A program made the position numbers and the translations under genes. Positions 18,842 through 27,426 of a DNA stretch of 64,000 bases are shown one piece after another. The DNA is from an uncultured Arenicella sp. GTDB lineage: Bacteria > Pseudomonadota > Gammaproteobacteria > Arenicellales > Arenicellaceae. Within the stretch, counting starts at the first letter, position 1, and each line of letters begins with the position of its first letter. The notes below the pieces were generated by a model. That model was not told the DNA's origin. It saw nothing but the letters and a program-made list of their open reading frames with translations, and searched no databases. The DNA is taken from contig CANMNN010000005.1 in the NCBI GenBank assembly GCA_947499305.1, positions 1 to 64,000 of the forward strand. Reading direction: 5' to 3'.

Positions 18842-19099
18842 ATGGCACATAAGAAAGCAGGCGGTAGTTCACGGAACGGTCGCGATTCTAATTCCAAACG
18901 TCTTGGCGTAAAACGTTACGCTGGTCAACACATCAACGCAGGCACTATCATCGTTCGCCAACGTGGAAGTTCTTTCCACCCAGGCACTGATGTTGGCATG
19001 GGCAAAGACTACACTTTATTTGCTCTTAAAGAAGGTGTTGTTAAATTCGAAGTTAAAGGTCCTAAAAACCGTAAGCATGTCAGCATAGTCGCTGCATAA
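18842..19099 (+). CDS. rpmA: 50S ribosomal protein L27
   Basis: L27 (85 residues): its N-terminal tail reaches the peptidyl transferase centre. [20 protein letters not shown] and [20 protein letters not shown] are diagnostic. The short N terminus needs no protease processing, unlike in Firmicutes. It follows rplU by 30 bases. The GTPase gene obgE, which often comes next, is not present here. Confidence 0.99.
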   Translation: MAHKKAGGSSRNGRDSNSKRLGVKRYAGQHINAGTIIVRQRGSSFHPGTDVGMGKDYTLFALKEGVVKFEVKGPKNRKHVSIVAA

Positions 19100-19123
19100 A
19101 TTAAGGTTTAGATCTTATCTTCA

Positions 19124-19155
19124 CGAAAAGCCTCGCGAATAGCGGGGCTTTTTGC
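19124..19155 (+). terminator. Rho-independent terminator after rpmA
   Basis: AAAAGCCTCGC and GCGGGGCTTTTT form a GC-rich stem with a GAATA loop, ending in a T-run. It closes the rplU-rpmA operon. Confidence 0.85.
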
Positions 19156-19237
19156 GTTATTGCTATGGACAGATTAATGCGTAGGCCGGATCGGATTCGA
19201 ATTCATCTCCATGCTGAAAATGCAGGGCTACCAATTG

Positions 19238-20098
19238 ATGAAAACTAAAACTATATTTGTCGCAGCGCTACTCCTTTTAGGATTAGAGGCTCAAGCCGAA
19301 TCAATACGAGTATTGGATGATTGTTATACTGGCTCAGTTCCAGCGTTGTATACCGTGCTTGGTTCTGGCACTTCAGCTTTGGGCGGATGGAGTCACATAG
19401 AAAAAAACGAATCTAACGATGAGTACAATAGCCTGCCATTAAAAGAAGAGGAATATCGGATAGCGCCTAAGGATTTTGTCACAGACCCTCAATGCGATGG
19501 ATTGAAAGTCCAAAATGCCATATTGGTTGTAAAGCTAAGCGATTGGACCCGACAGCATAGTAATGGCTTAGAAACAACTTTTGCTGATGTAGGGCTTCGT
19601 TTTAGTGATTTAACGTATGTTGTTCTTGATGTAAGAGTTAATTCTACAAACACCGAAATTGAGGATATTGAGAGTTTAAAAGCTCGTTACTCTCAGCATC
19701 TGTCTGATGATGAAATTAGTCGCTTAGATCGGGGCAAGGTGACTTTAAGCCTTACTCTATTTGCAAATGATTTGCCTGATGAGTCTAGCAAGTCGTTTAA
19801 TGCTGAGTTCTTTTTAGAGATTGACCAAACGGTATACGCGGATAAATGGGTTCGTGTTTTACTACCTTTAGATGAGTTCGAGTTGTTCACTGAGCGTGCG
19901 TATCAAAGAAAGCAGGCGAGCCTAGACCAATATGGACAGAGTCTAGTTGGCGGGCTTCGAATAAATCCTGAAACCAGCCATGGAAATCAGCTTCGTAATT
20001 TACTGGGTGATTCGTGGAGCGACTCAATACCAGAAACATTTAAGCAAATGTCGATAAGCATTCGGAGAATTGACTTACTAGGTAAAGTTGATCGTTAA
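19238..20098 (+). CDS. Exported protein of unknown function
   Basis: 286 residues from the ATG at 19238. This start gives a clean signal peptide (MKTKTIFVAALLLLGLEAQA, cleavage after AQA); an in-frame ATG at 19211 would add nine residues and spoil it. I do not recognise a family by motif. The mature part has alternating hydrophobic strands, a stretch of LTYVVLDVRV, and a C-terminal KQMSISIRRIDLLGK. Together with WVRVLLPLDEFELF this looks like an all-beta, galactose-binding-like sandwich (weak inference). It has two cysteines, in DDCYTG and DPQCDG, possibly a disulfide. It stands alone after the rpmA terminator, with only a weak SD, and runs convergent with cysG. It looks AT-richer than its neighbours, so transfer is possible. 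Confidence 0.75.
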   Translation: MKTKTIFVAALLLLGLEAQAESIRVLDDCYTGSVPALYTVLGSGTSALGGWSHIEKNESNDEYNSLPLKEEEYRIAPKDFVTDPQCDGLKVQNAILVVKLSDWTRQHSNGLETTFADVGLRFSDLTYVVLDVRVNSTNTEIEDIESLKARYSQHLSDDEISRLDRGKVTLSLTLFANDLPDESSKSFNAEFFLEIDQTVYADKWVRVLLPLDEFELFTERAYQRKQASLDQYGQSLVGGLRINPETSHGNQLRNLLGDSWSDSIPETFKQMSISIRRIDLLGKVDR

Positions 20099-20132
20099 AG
20101 CGTTTAGGGCTATCGCTTCGACAAGCCTGAAA

Positions 20133-21521
20133 TCAATTCGCCGGGTCAAACCACGAGAGTTGCTCTGCTAGTGAAACCACGGAACCAATAATAATAAGTG
20201 TTGGTGCGCTTACAGCTTGGTCTGCAATTAGTTCAGACATATTATCGAGCCGCCCAGTGTATACTTTTTGCCGCTGTGTTGTGCCTTGCTCGATAAGTGC
20301 GATAGGCATTTTAGGAGATACGCCATGCTCGATTAATTTCTGACAGATATGAGGCAAACCGACTAAGCCCATGTATATAACCACTGTTTGATTGGGCGTT
20401 GCTAACATGTTCCAATTTAAATCAACGCTACCATCTTTCAAATGGCCAGTTACAAATACGCAAGACTGTGCATGATCTCTATGAGTTAACGGAATGCCTG
20501 CATAAGTTGCGCACCCGCTGGCCGCTGTTATGCCGGGGACTATTTGAAAGGGTACTCCTGACTCAGCAAGCAACTCTATCTCTTCGCCGCCACGACCAAA
20601 AATGAAAGGGTCGCCGCCTTTGAGTCTCACGACACTTTTGCCTTCTTTTGCGAGATCAACTAGTAATTGATTAATCTCTCCTTGCGGTACAGCGTGCTCA
20701 GCACGGCGTTTACCTACATAGATGCGATCGGCATCGCGTCGTGTGAGATTTAGAATCGGTTCGCTAACCAGGCGATCATATAGCACTACATCGGCTTGTT
20801 GCATTAATCTTAACGCTCTAAAAGTGAGAAGGTCAGGGTCGCCTGGCCCAGCGCCAATTAACCAGACTTCTCCTAGTGTTTGGTGTTCGCCATTGCTATC
20901 GTCGATTTTTTTATGCAACATCTTTTCGGCCTCTGCTGACTGCCCTGAAAAGAACAGCTCAGCAACCGGGCCCTGTACAACTTTTTCCCAAAATAAACGC
21001 CTATCGCGCTCTTCAGGAACAGCCTTTTTGAGAGCATCTCGATACTTTCCCATGGTTGCCGCTAACTTTCCGTAACTTGCAGGAATAAACGCTTCAAGTT
21101 TGGTGCGCAACATTCGGGCAAGTACAGGGGCGTCGCCGCCGGTCGAGATCGCAATTAAAACAGGTGAGCGATCAACAATCGACGGTGTGATGAAACTGCA
21201 CAGTTCAGGTTGGTCGACCACATTAACCGGCACATTGACAGCTTGGGCCAACTCAGACACGCGACGATTAACGCTAGGGTCACTGGTGGCAGCCGTGACC
21301 AGCCTGTATCCGGTGATATCAGAGTCCTCAAACTTGCGAGCATGATGCACGATTTTCTTGCCGAATTCGCTCTCTAGATCAGCGCATAATTCTGGTGCGA
21401 CAACCGTTATTTTTGCGCCTGCCGATATCATCAAGCGAATTTTACGAAGTGCGACAGGACCGCCGCCAACCATTAAGCAGTGTTGTTCCTTAAGGTCGAC
21501 AAAAATAGGGTAATTTTGCAT
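20133..21521 (-). CDS. cysG: Siroheme synthase (trifunctional)
   Basis: 462 residues, full length. It makes siroheme from uroporphyrinogen III for sulfite and nitrite reductases. The N-terminal dehydrogenase/ferrochelatase has the NAD-binding loop [20 protein letters not shown]. The C-terminal SAM methyltransferase starts [20 protein letters not shown] and has [20 protein letters not shown]. It is divergent from the TrpD2-like gene, with 25 bases between start codons. Confidence 0.96.
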   Translation of the reverse strand: MQNYPIFVDLKEQHCLMVGGGPVALRKIRLMISAGAKITVVAPELCADLESEFGKKIVHHARKFEDSDITGYRLVTAATSDPSVNRRVSELAQAVNVPVNVVDQPELCSFITPSIVDRSPVLIAISTGGDAPVLARMLRTKLEAFIPASYGKLAATMGKYRDALKKAVPEERDRRLFWEKVVQGPVAELFFSGQSAEAEKMLHKKIDDSNGEHQTLGEVWLIGAGPGDPDLLTFRALRLMQQADVVLYDRLVSEPILNLTRRDADRIYVGKRRAEHAVPQGEINQLLVDLAKEGKSVVRLKGGDPFIFGRGGEEIELLAESGVPFQIVPGITAASGCATYAGIPLTHRDHAQSCVFVTGHLKDGSVDLNWNMLATPNQTVVIYMGLVGLPHICQKLIEHGVSPKMPIALIEQGTTQRQKVYTGRLDNMSELIADQAVSAPTLIIIGSVVSLAEQLSWFDPAN

Positions 21522-21546
21522 CGGAGTATTTTACCTCAGCTTACTC

Positions 21547-22665
21547 ATGCTGTGGCATGATCGCGGCATGAAAACAGAAATTAATCAGCTTACTTCCGTT
21601 GAGGCAATGAGAGCTGCAATTCAAAGCATTGCAGTTGGCCCCGATCGAGGTCGAGATATCGGGCGTGAGCACGCTGCTAAGGTTATGTCGGCGATTTTGT
21701 CCGATGAAATTGATTCAGTTCAAGTGGCGGTTTTCCTCATTGCCTTGCGAATGAAGCGTGAATCGATGGGCGAATTTATGGGTATCCTTGATGCTTTAAA
21801 AGCTTCTATTGAGCCTGCTGTCGCGGATGTCAATGAGTTGATCGTACTTGCAGATCCGTTTGATGGTTATGTGAGAAACGTAACAATGACGCCCTTTATT
21901 CCTGCCGTATTGGCGGCATGTGGGCTGAATTCTGTGATGCATGGAGTTGAAACTGTGGGGCCAAAGCACGGCGTCACCGCGCATAAAGTCTATAAGATGG
22001 CGGGAATTAATACTTGCGCTTCCTCGGTAGAGGTCGCATCGGGCATGTCGGATAAGCATTGGGGCTACGTAGATCAGCAGCAATATGCACCCCAGTTATT
22101 CGCTTTGCAGGATTTGCGTGATCGAATTGTCAAACGCACGGCGTTAACGACTATCGAACGTTTGCTTATGCCAGTTGCCGCACGCGCAAAAACCCATCTT
22201 GTATTGGGTTATGTTCATAAGGCCTATCCTGAGATTTATGCTGGCTTGGCAAAAGCTGTAGGCTATCAAAATGTAATCTTACTAAAAGGCGTGGAGGGAG
22301 GTTTGGCACCAGCCTTGAATAAGCCTTTAAGACGTTACTTCTTTGACGAAAGCTTGCCGCAGGGTGAGATCTCGAGTTATGTAGATGCTAAAAAGGAGTT
22401 AGTTGAGTCAGAATCGATGTTTGAATCAGCAAGTGCTGCATTGGGTTTTGACGGTGAATCGAAGCCCGTTGAACACTGCTTAGATGTTGGATTGAGCGTG
22501 TTAGCTGGTAAGCAATCGGTCGCCCGTGATAGTCTGGCTTTAGCGAGTGCGCAAATCCTAATCGGCTATCAGCGGCAGCTTAGCTTAAATGAGGCGGTTG
22601 AAAAAGTGTTTGGCTGCTTAGATAATGGTTCAGCTCAGTTCTTTTTTAATGCTTTGCGATCTTAG
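21547..22665 (+). CDS. TrpD2/YbiB-like phosphoribosyltransferase-family protein
   Basis: 372 residues from 21547; an ATG at 21568 (MKTEINQL) is an equally possible start, and neither has a clear SD. The N-terminal helices (RAAIQSIAVGPDRGRDIGRE, then MSAILSDEIDSVQVAVFLIA) and the layout match the anthranilate phosphoribosyltransferase fold. The glycine-rich phosphoribosyl-diphosphate motif of true TrpD is absent; FDGYVRNVTMTPFIPAVLA stands in its place. It is therefore unlikely to act in tryptophan synthesis. E. coli YbiB binds nucleic acid instead; that is a family-level suggestion only. Confidence 0.75.
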   Translation: MLWHDRGMKTEINQLTSVEAMRAAIQSIAVGPDRGRDIGREHAAKVMSAILSDEIDSVQVAVFLIALRMKRESMGEFMGILDALKASIEPAVADVNELIVLADPFDGYVRNVTMTPFIPAVLAACGLNSVMHGVETVGPKHGVTAHKVYKMAGINTCASSVEVASGMSDKHWGYVDQQQYAPQLFALQDLRDRIVKRTALTTIERLLMPVAARAKTHLVLGYVHKAYPEIYAGLAKAVGYQNVILLKGVEGGLAPALNKPLRRYFFDESLPQGEISSYVDAKKELVESESMFESASAALGFDGESKPVEHCLDVGLSVLAGKQSVARDSLALASAQILIGYQRQLSLNEAVEKVFGCLDNGSAQFFFNALRS

Positions 22666-22731
22666 TACGCTGCGACAAATCTGCTCTACAAGCTTCGTTG
22701 CGAAAACCTTTGGATAATTAGAATAAATAAA

Positions 22732-23865
22732 ATGGCCAAGTCTAAACCCAGTATCGTGCAACAACTACCCGATACTCCTCAAGTTAAAGAAGCTCTCGAA
22801 TTTTTGACAAGCATTGTCGGTTCAGCTTGTCAGTTTAAGGCTTCGGATATTCATATTCGCGCAGGCCATCAAATCATGATGCGTCTCGATGGTCGTATCC
22901 GACAAGTAAAAGGCTCGCCGCAAATGAGTGACGAGATGATCGAGCGATTGATCTTCCCTCTCATGTCTAAGTATTATTTGAATCGCTTTAAAGAAGAGAA
23001 TCAAGTGGATTTGTCTCTGAGCGATAACAATGGAAACCGTGTGCGCGTAAACATGTTTCGCCAAATGGGGCAGCTGGCGGTGGTGATGCGCGTTATTGAG
23101 AATCACATTCCAGGTCCAGATGATTTAGGTTTGCCACAACAAGTGCGAACAATCGCTAAGATGCGCCAAGGTTTGATTATTTTTTCTGGCGCAACTGGAT
23201 CAGGAAAGTCGACCTCAATGGCTTCCTTGTTGAACGAAATAAATCGAGACCGATACCAGCATATTCTGACTATTGAAGATCCGGTTGAATATATATTTAC
23301 AGAGCAACGTTGTGTGATTTCGCAACGTCAAGTCGGTATCGACGTGCCAAATTTTGCCTTAGCAATGAAAGCAGCTCTTCGAGAAGACCCTGATGTCATT
23401 TTAATGGGCGAGATGCGTGATCCTGAAAGTATCGAGATCGCACTAACTGCGGCGGAAACAGGTCACTTAGTGTTCAGTACTCTGCATGCACCAAACTCTG
23501 CAGACGCGATTACTCGTATGGTATCGAGTTTTGGTGGTGAAGAGCAGTCTACTATTCGTTCAAAGCTAGCGCATAATTTACGCGCGATTGTGACGCAGCG
23601 ATTGCTTCCGAAGAAAGAAGGCGGTGGACGTACTGTCGCATGCGAAGTACTTACTGTTACCCCGCTGGCCCGAGAGTTAATTCAAGAGCCACAACGAATT
23701 AAGGAAATTAAAGATTTGATTAAAGGCGGCGATAAAGTCGAGGGCATGTTGCACTTTGATCAGCATCTAGAGGAACTTGTTAAAGAAGAAGTGATCTCTG
23801 ACGAAATAGCGTTAACTAACGCCTCGAGTGCTACAGACTTGGCTCTAAAGCTCAAAGGGTTCTAA
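22732..23865 (+). CDS. Type IV pilus retraction ATPase, PilT/PilU family
   Basis: 377 residues. This hexameric ATPase depolymerises pili. Order seen: N-terminal PAS-like domain (ASDIHIRAGHQIMMRLDGRI), Walker A GATGSGKS at about residues 153-160, the aspartate box ILTIEDPVEYIF, Walker B in REDPDVILMGEMRDPESIEI, and the histidine box GHLVFSTLHAPNSADAITRM. Its length and C-terminal tail fit PilU better than PilT, but I cannot settle which. No other pilus gene lies beside it; pilD is 40 kb away. A hairpin follows it. Confidence 0.88.
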   Translation: MAKSKPSIVQQLPDTPQVKEALEFLTSIVGSACQFKASDIHIRAGHQIMMRLDGRIRQVKGSPQMSDEMIERLIFPLMSKYYLNRFKEENQVDLSLSDNNGNRVRVNMFRQMGQLAVVMRVIENHIPGPDDLGLPQQVRTIAKMRQGLIIFSGATGSGKSTSMASLLNEINRDRYQHILTIEDPVEYIFTEQRCVISQRQVGIDVPNFALAMKAALREDPDVILMGEMRDPESIEIALTAAETGHLVFSTLHAPNSADAITRMVSSFGGEEQSTIRSKLAHNLRAIVTQRLLPKKEGGGRTVACEVLTVTPLARELIQEPQRIKEIKDLIKGGDKVEGMLHFDQHLEELVKEEVISDEIALTNASSATDLALKLKGF

Positions 23866-23881
23866 GTTTAAAAGGCGGATA

Positions 23882-23906
23882 TTCTGCCCTTGTTGTGAGG
23901 GCAGAA
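23882..23906. terminator. Perfect hairpin between convergent genes
   Basis: TTCTGCCCT (23882-23890) pairs perfectly with AGGGCAGAA (23898-23906) around a seven-base loop. It lies between the PilT-like gene and bcp, which converge. T-runs are lacking, so it may be an mRNA-stabilising end rather than a true terminator. Confidence 0.6.
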
Positions 23907-23928
23907 CTAGGAAGCGTAAATGGGAGTG

Positions 23929-24405
23929 TTACAGCTGTTTTACAATCTCTAAAATTTCGTCGACGTGTCCTTTAACCTTCACCTTTCGAACTTCGTGAGC
24001 AAGCTCACCGCTTGCGTTAAATACAAAAGTGCTTCGTTCAATGCCGATGTACTTTTTACCGTACATACTCTTTTCTTTCATTACGCCCATCGCAGCGCAT
24101 AGCTCCTCTTCTGGATCAGAAATGAGGTCAAAGGCGAAATCGTACTTGTTAATAAAGTTCTGATGCTGACGTATTGTCTCGCGTGAGCAACCGATTACTT
24201 CGGTATTTGCGGCCTTAAAGTCAGGGTAGGCCGCGGTGAAATCTTGGCCCTCAGTTGTACAGCCTGGTGTGTTGTCTTTTGGGTAAAAATACAGAACTAA
24301 GTTTTTAGGGCTGTCGGTTTTAAATAGGTCGCGTAGCGCAAGCGATTCGTTTTGAGTGGTAGCAACCGTAAGGTCTGGGATTTTATCGCCAATAGAAATA
24401 GTCAT
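23929..24405 (-). CDS. bcp: Peroxiredoxin, BCP/PrxQ type
   Basis: 158 residues. Reduces hydroperoxides with thiol electrons. The peroxidatic cysteine is Cys49 in YPKDNTPGCTTEGQDF. The cysteine five residues later, used as resolving cysteine in E. coli Bcp, is replaced; Cys73 (VIGCSRE) and Cys103 remain. It is therefore either an atypical two-cysteine or a one-cysteine enzyme. It lies 37 bases after the HAD gene on the same strand. Confidence 0.92.
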   Translation of the reverse strand: MTISIGDKIPDLTVATTQNESLALRDLFKTDSPKNLVLYFYPKDNTPGCTTEGQDFTAAYPDFKAANTEVIGCSRETIRQHQNFINKYDFAFDLISDPEEELCAAMGVMKEKSMYGKKYIGIERSTFVFNASGELAHEVRKVKVKGHVDEILEIVKQL

Positions 24406-24442
24406 GTTAATGCTCTGTGTTTACGAAAATGAGGCTAGAGTG

Positions 24443-25090
24443 TTAGTCAATTATGGGCCAGTTTAGCTCAAGCGCGTGAGCGCGAAGTTTATCATCTGGG
24501 GTGACGACAATCGGCGCATCGACCAATTCTAATAAAGGCAAGTCGTTGATTGAATCGCTATAGAAAGTGGTGTCTTTAAACTCTTTATTATGTTCTCTGA
24601 GCCATTCATTCAAACGAGTTATCTTTCCCTCTTGGTAGCAGGGAGTTCCGGCCACCTTGCCTGTGTATTTACCGTCTATGAATTCAGCCTTAGTGGCCAG
24701 CAACGTAGGAACATTTAGCCTCTGAGCGATAGGGCCTGTAATAAAGTCGTTGGTTGCAGTGATTATCAGTATTTCGTCGCCAGCATCTTGATGCGGCTTC
24801 AAAAGATCGGCTTTTCCATTTTGAATCATCGGTTCAATAACCGAGTCTAGAAAATCACTTCGCCAGGCTTGTAATTGTTCTAGGCTGTTTTTGGTTAGAA
24901 CCGAAAACTGAAATTCACAGAACTCCAGAATATCTAGTTCGCCAATTAGGTATTGATTATAAAAGTAGTCTTGTCTTTCCTTTTGGTGCTCTGCGTCAAC
25001 GGCGCCTATGTCGGCTAAATACATTCCCCAGCTATGATCGCTGTCGCCATTTAGTAATGTGTTATCGAGGTCAAATAATGCTAATGCCAC
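24443..25090 (-). CDS. HAD superfamily phosphatase, subfamily IB
   Basis: 215 residues from a GTG at 25090, chosen because GGAG lies at good distance and the protein then begins ALALFDLDNTLL, the normal start of this family. The longer frame to 25159 adds 23 unlikely residues. Motif I is DLDNT, motif II lies around EILIITATNDF, and motif IV is SDSINDLPLLELVD. It is relatives of SerB and histidinol-phosphate phosphatases; the substrate is not deducible. Confidence 0.85.
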   Translation of the reverse strand: MALALFDLDNTLLNGDSDHSWGMYLADIGAVDAEHQKERQDYFYNQYLIGELDILEFCEFQFSVLTKNSLEQLQAWRSDFLDSVIEPMIQNGKADLLKPHQDAGDEILIITATNDFITGPIAQRLNVPTLLATKAEFIDGKYTGKVAGTPCYQEGKITRLNEWLREHNKEFKDTTFYSDSINDLPLLELVDAPIVVTPDDKLRAHALELNWPIID

Positions 25091-25218
25091 AAGGTTCTCC
25101 GAAAAATACTCAATAGACGAGATTTGATTAGCCAGCACTTGAATTTCAAAGAGGTGCAAACCAAAAGGGTTAAATTAGTTACATCAATTAGTTGATGCAT
25201 AAAGCTCGACGGTTTGAT

Positions 25219-25224
25219 TATAAT
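25219..25224 (+). promoter_or_regulatory. Candidate rppH -10 box
   Basis: A consensus TATAAT at 25219-25224 lies 83 bases before the rppH ATG, between divergent genes. A TTGATG at 25192-25197 is 21 bases upstream, too far for a good -35. Confidence 0.4.
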
Positions 25225-25307
25225 GGCTTTATATTACTGAGTTTAGTGCTACTGATGTTTTTAACGAAATTGATGGTCTAAATTCACCCTATAGGCAAAT
25301 CAAAGGC

Positions 25308-25832
25308 ATGCAAAACTTCGAACCCATATTTGCCAACGATGGCTATCGGCCAAATGTTGGTATTATTATCTGCAACCGAGCGGGGCAGGTTTTTTGGGCT
25401 CGACGCATAAATAAGGATGGTTGGCAGTTTCCACAAGGTGGCGTTAGTCGAAATGAGTCCTTGGTCGATGCTATGTATCGTGAGCTCCAGGAAGAAACAG
25501 GTTTGGCTCAAACACAGGTTCGTTTAGTTGCTCACACAAAGGAATGGTTGCGTTATGAATTGCCACAACGGTTGTTACGTAATCAACGCCGTCGAGCTCA
25601 TGGCCCCGGTCGTCGACGTGTAAGCTTTAAGGGACAAAAGCAAGTTTGGTTTTTGCTCGAGCTAACTGACGATGACTCTGCGGTCAACCTTTGTGCTGGC
25701 CCTGAAGCCCCGGAATTCGATAGTTGGCGTTGGGTTGATGCTCATCATGCGATCGACAATATAGTCGATTTTAAACGTGGCGTTTATCAAAAAGCCTTGT
25801 CTGAATTAGAGCAGTTTTTGCCGTCTAACTAG
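25308..25832 (+). CDS. rppH: RNA pyrophosphohydrolase
   Basis: 174 residues (E. coli 176). It removes pyrophosphate from mRNA 5' ends and so starts decay. The Nudix box runs GGVSRNESLVDAMYRELQEE followed by TGL, preceded by GYRPNVGIIICNRAGQVFWA and WQFPQ; a Nudix-linked GWQFPQGG is typical of RppH. It is followed 9 bases later by the PBP-like gene, probably as one transcript. Confidence 0.95.
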   Translation: MQNFEPIFANDGYRPNVGIIICNRAGQVFWARRINKDGWQFPQGGVSRNESLVDAMYRELQEETGLAQTQVRLVAHTKEWLRYELPQRLLRNQRRRAHGPGRRRVSFKGQKQVWFLLELTDDDSAVNLCAGPEAPEFDSWRWVDAHHAIDNIVDFKRGVYQKALSELEQFLPSN

Positions 25833-25841
25833 AGATTATTG

Positions 25842-27077
25842 ATGATTCAGTTTCTTAATGCCAGACCTCCTAGTTTGGTGTGTTTGCCTTTATTAGCTGT
25901 GCTCGTTTCAACGACGAATATTTGTTTTGCAGCAAGCTCGTTAAGCACGAAAACGGTTGCTGAAGCCGTTACCCAGCACGCGAAGAAGAATCGATTCCCC
26001 AATAAACTTGAGTTCAAGAGCGAAGATGGTGGCATGACAAATGGCATTGTCGAGTACACTTTTGATCCAGCAGTACATGCTGACATGGCCGATGTTTATC
26101 TTCGTTACCAGCCAGATTATGCGTGCTTTGTGGCACTCGATGTTGAAACTGGCGCGATATTGAATTTGAGCAGTTTTATTAAATCGGACGAGCAATTGGA
26201 TAACTTAGTAATGCGTTCCGATTACCCGGCGGCATCGGTATTTAAAATGGTGACTGCGGCCGCAGGCTTAGATATGGGAAAAGTCTCGCCTTCTACGGTG
26301 TTGCCTTACAACGGCAAGTCGACCACCTTATACAAAGGCCAGGTTCTACGTCATAAAACTAATAAATGGACACGCAATCCGACTTTGAAAGAGTCGTTCG
26401 CAAAGTCAATTAATACGGTGTTTGGTCGTCTTGGTATCTTTCACGTTGGTGGTGACAATTTAAGCAGTTATGCAAATAGGTTTGGATTTGACCAGCCTAT
26501 GAATACCGATTTTAATTTGCCCTTAAGCCGTGTTGGTCTCAATCTTGCAAACCAGTGGGAAATAGCCGAGGCGGCATCGGGTTACACCAAAGACATTACT
26601 TTGAGCCCAATTCACGCTGCTCAAATGGCTGCTATTGTTGCTAACGACGGACGTATGGTCACGCCGTATATGGTGGAGTCAGTTAAAGATGGTAATGGTG
26701 ATTATTTATATCGCAGTGCACCCAAAAAGAGTGATGAGCAGGTAATCAGTGTGAGCTCAGCAAAAGCCTTGCGAAGCTTGATGAAGGAGACCACCCGGAT
26801 TGGATCTGCGCGCAAATCGTTTCAAGGTTTGAATCGATATAAAGTTTATAAAGGGATGGAGATTGGCGGTAAGACTGGTTCGTTGACCGGCTTCTCACCC
26901 CGAGGTCGTCACGATTGGTTTGTTGGCTACGCAGAGAAAAATGGCCGCAAAGTTGCTTATGCGTCTTTGATCATCAACAAAGAAAAGTGGTATGTGCGAA
27001 GTGCTTACGTCGCACGCCAATTTATTTATCACTATTACACTGATTTGGCTGAGAGAGACTCGGCTGCAGCGGAATAG
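25842..27077 (+). CDS. Minimal exported penicillin-binding transpeptidase
   Basis: 411 residues from the ATG at 25842 (a TTG at 25839 is in frame but adds nothing). A signal peptide ends near CFAASS. The transpeptidase motifs, numbered from this ATG, are SVFK (132-135, nucleophile Ser132), SIN (189-191) and KTG (344-346, in GGKTGSLTGFSPRGRHDWFV). There is no transmembrane anchor after the signal and no glycosyltransferase or dimerisation domain, so it appears to be a free periplasmic DD-transpeptidase or carboxypeptidase. It may be a beta-lactam target. No close named homologue comes to mind. Confidence 0.82.
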   Translation: MIQFLNARPPSLVCLPLLAVLVSTTNICFAASSLSTKTVAEAVTQHAKKNRFPNKLEFKSEDGGMTNGIVEYTFDPAVHADMADVYLRYQPDYACFVALDVETGAILNLSSFIKSDEQLDNLVMRSDYPAASVFKMVTAAAGLDMGKVSPSTVLPYNGKSTTLYKGQVLRHKTNKWTRNPTLKESFAKSINTVFGRLGIFHVGGDNLSSYANRFGFDQPMNTDFNLPLSRVGLNLANQWEIAEAASGYTKDITLSPIHAAQMAAIVANDGRMVTPYMVESVKDGNGDYLYRSAPKKSDEQVISVSSAKALRSLMKETTRIGSARKSFQGLNRYKVYKGMEIGGKTGSLTGFSPRGRHDWFVGYAEKNGRKVAYASLIINKEKWYVRSAYVARQFIYHYYTDLAERDSAAAE

Positions 27078-27426
27078 AGATAATTTGGTATTCGCTATTA
27101 AAGGTTTTATCGGTTTAAAGAGTGTTTCCCTATTCGCCGCTCACCTTCTAACTTTTTAGGTAGGTTTAAGCTGTCGACCTTTAATAGGGCCTTCTTTTAA
27201 AGCTATACACCTCGACTTGAGCAGGTCTGGTGGTTTGGGTCCATCTGTAATTGCCCAATCAGTGCCCGTGCTGCGTCTAGCAAATTGCTTCTGGTTAATC
27301 TAGTTCGACAAGTGCCGGTATCAAAAGGTAGCGCATCTATAAGAAAGAGGCAGTCGGTGTGAGTTGGCTAAGGCTTGTACTATTTTCACGCTATAGCCTT
27401 GAAGGTAGGCGTCCGGCGAGGTCTAG
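27078..27426 (-). other. 349-base gap between convergent genes, with gene-remnant look
   Basis: No gene with a start codon. Two overlapping minus-strand frames read protein-like. One is open from 27367 to 27203 (54 codons, with segment LLDAARALIGQLQMD). The other is open from 27299 to a stop at 27156 (47 codons, with segment TDWAITDGPKPPDLLKSRC). Together they could be a decayed, frameshifted 3' end. An inverted repeat CCCTATT/AATAGGG (27129-27135 and 27183-27189, approximate) and AAGGCT/AGCCTT also occur, so a noncoding RNA is the alternative. Confidence 0.3.

Noticed and set aside
19190-19215. GGATTCGAATTCATC looking like a tRNA T-arm
   Set aside because: No acceptor stem, anticodon arm or CCA-type end can be built around it; it is only a small palindrome.
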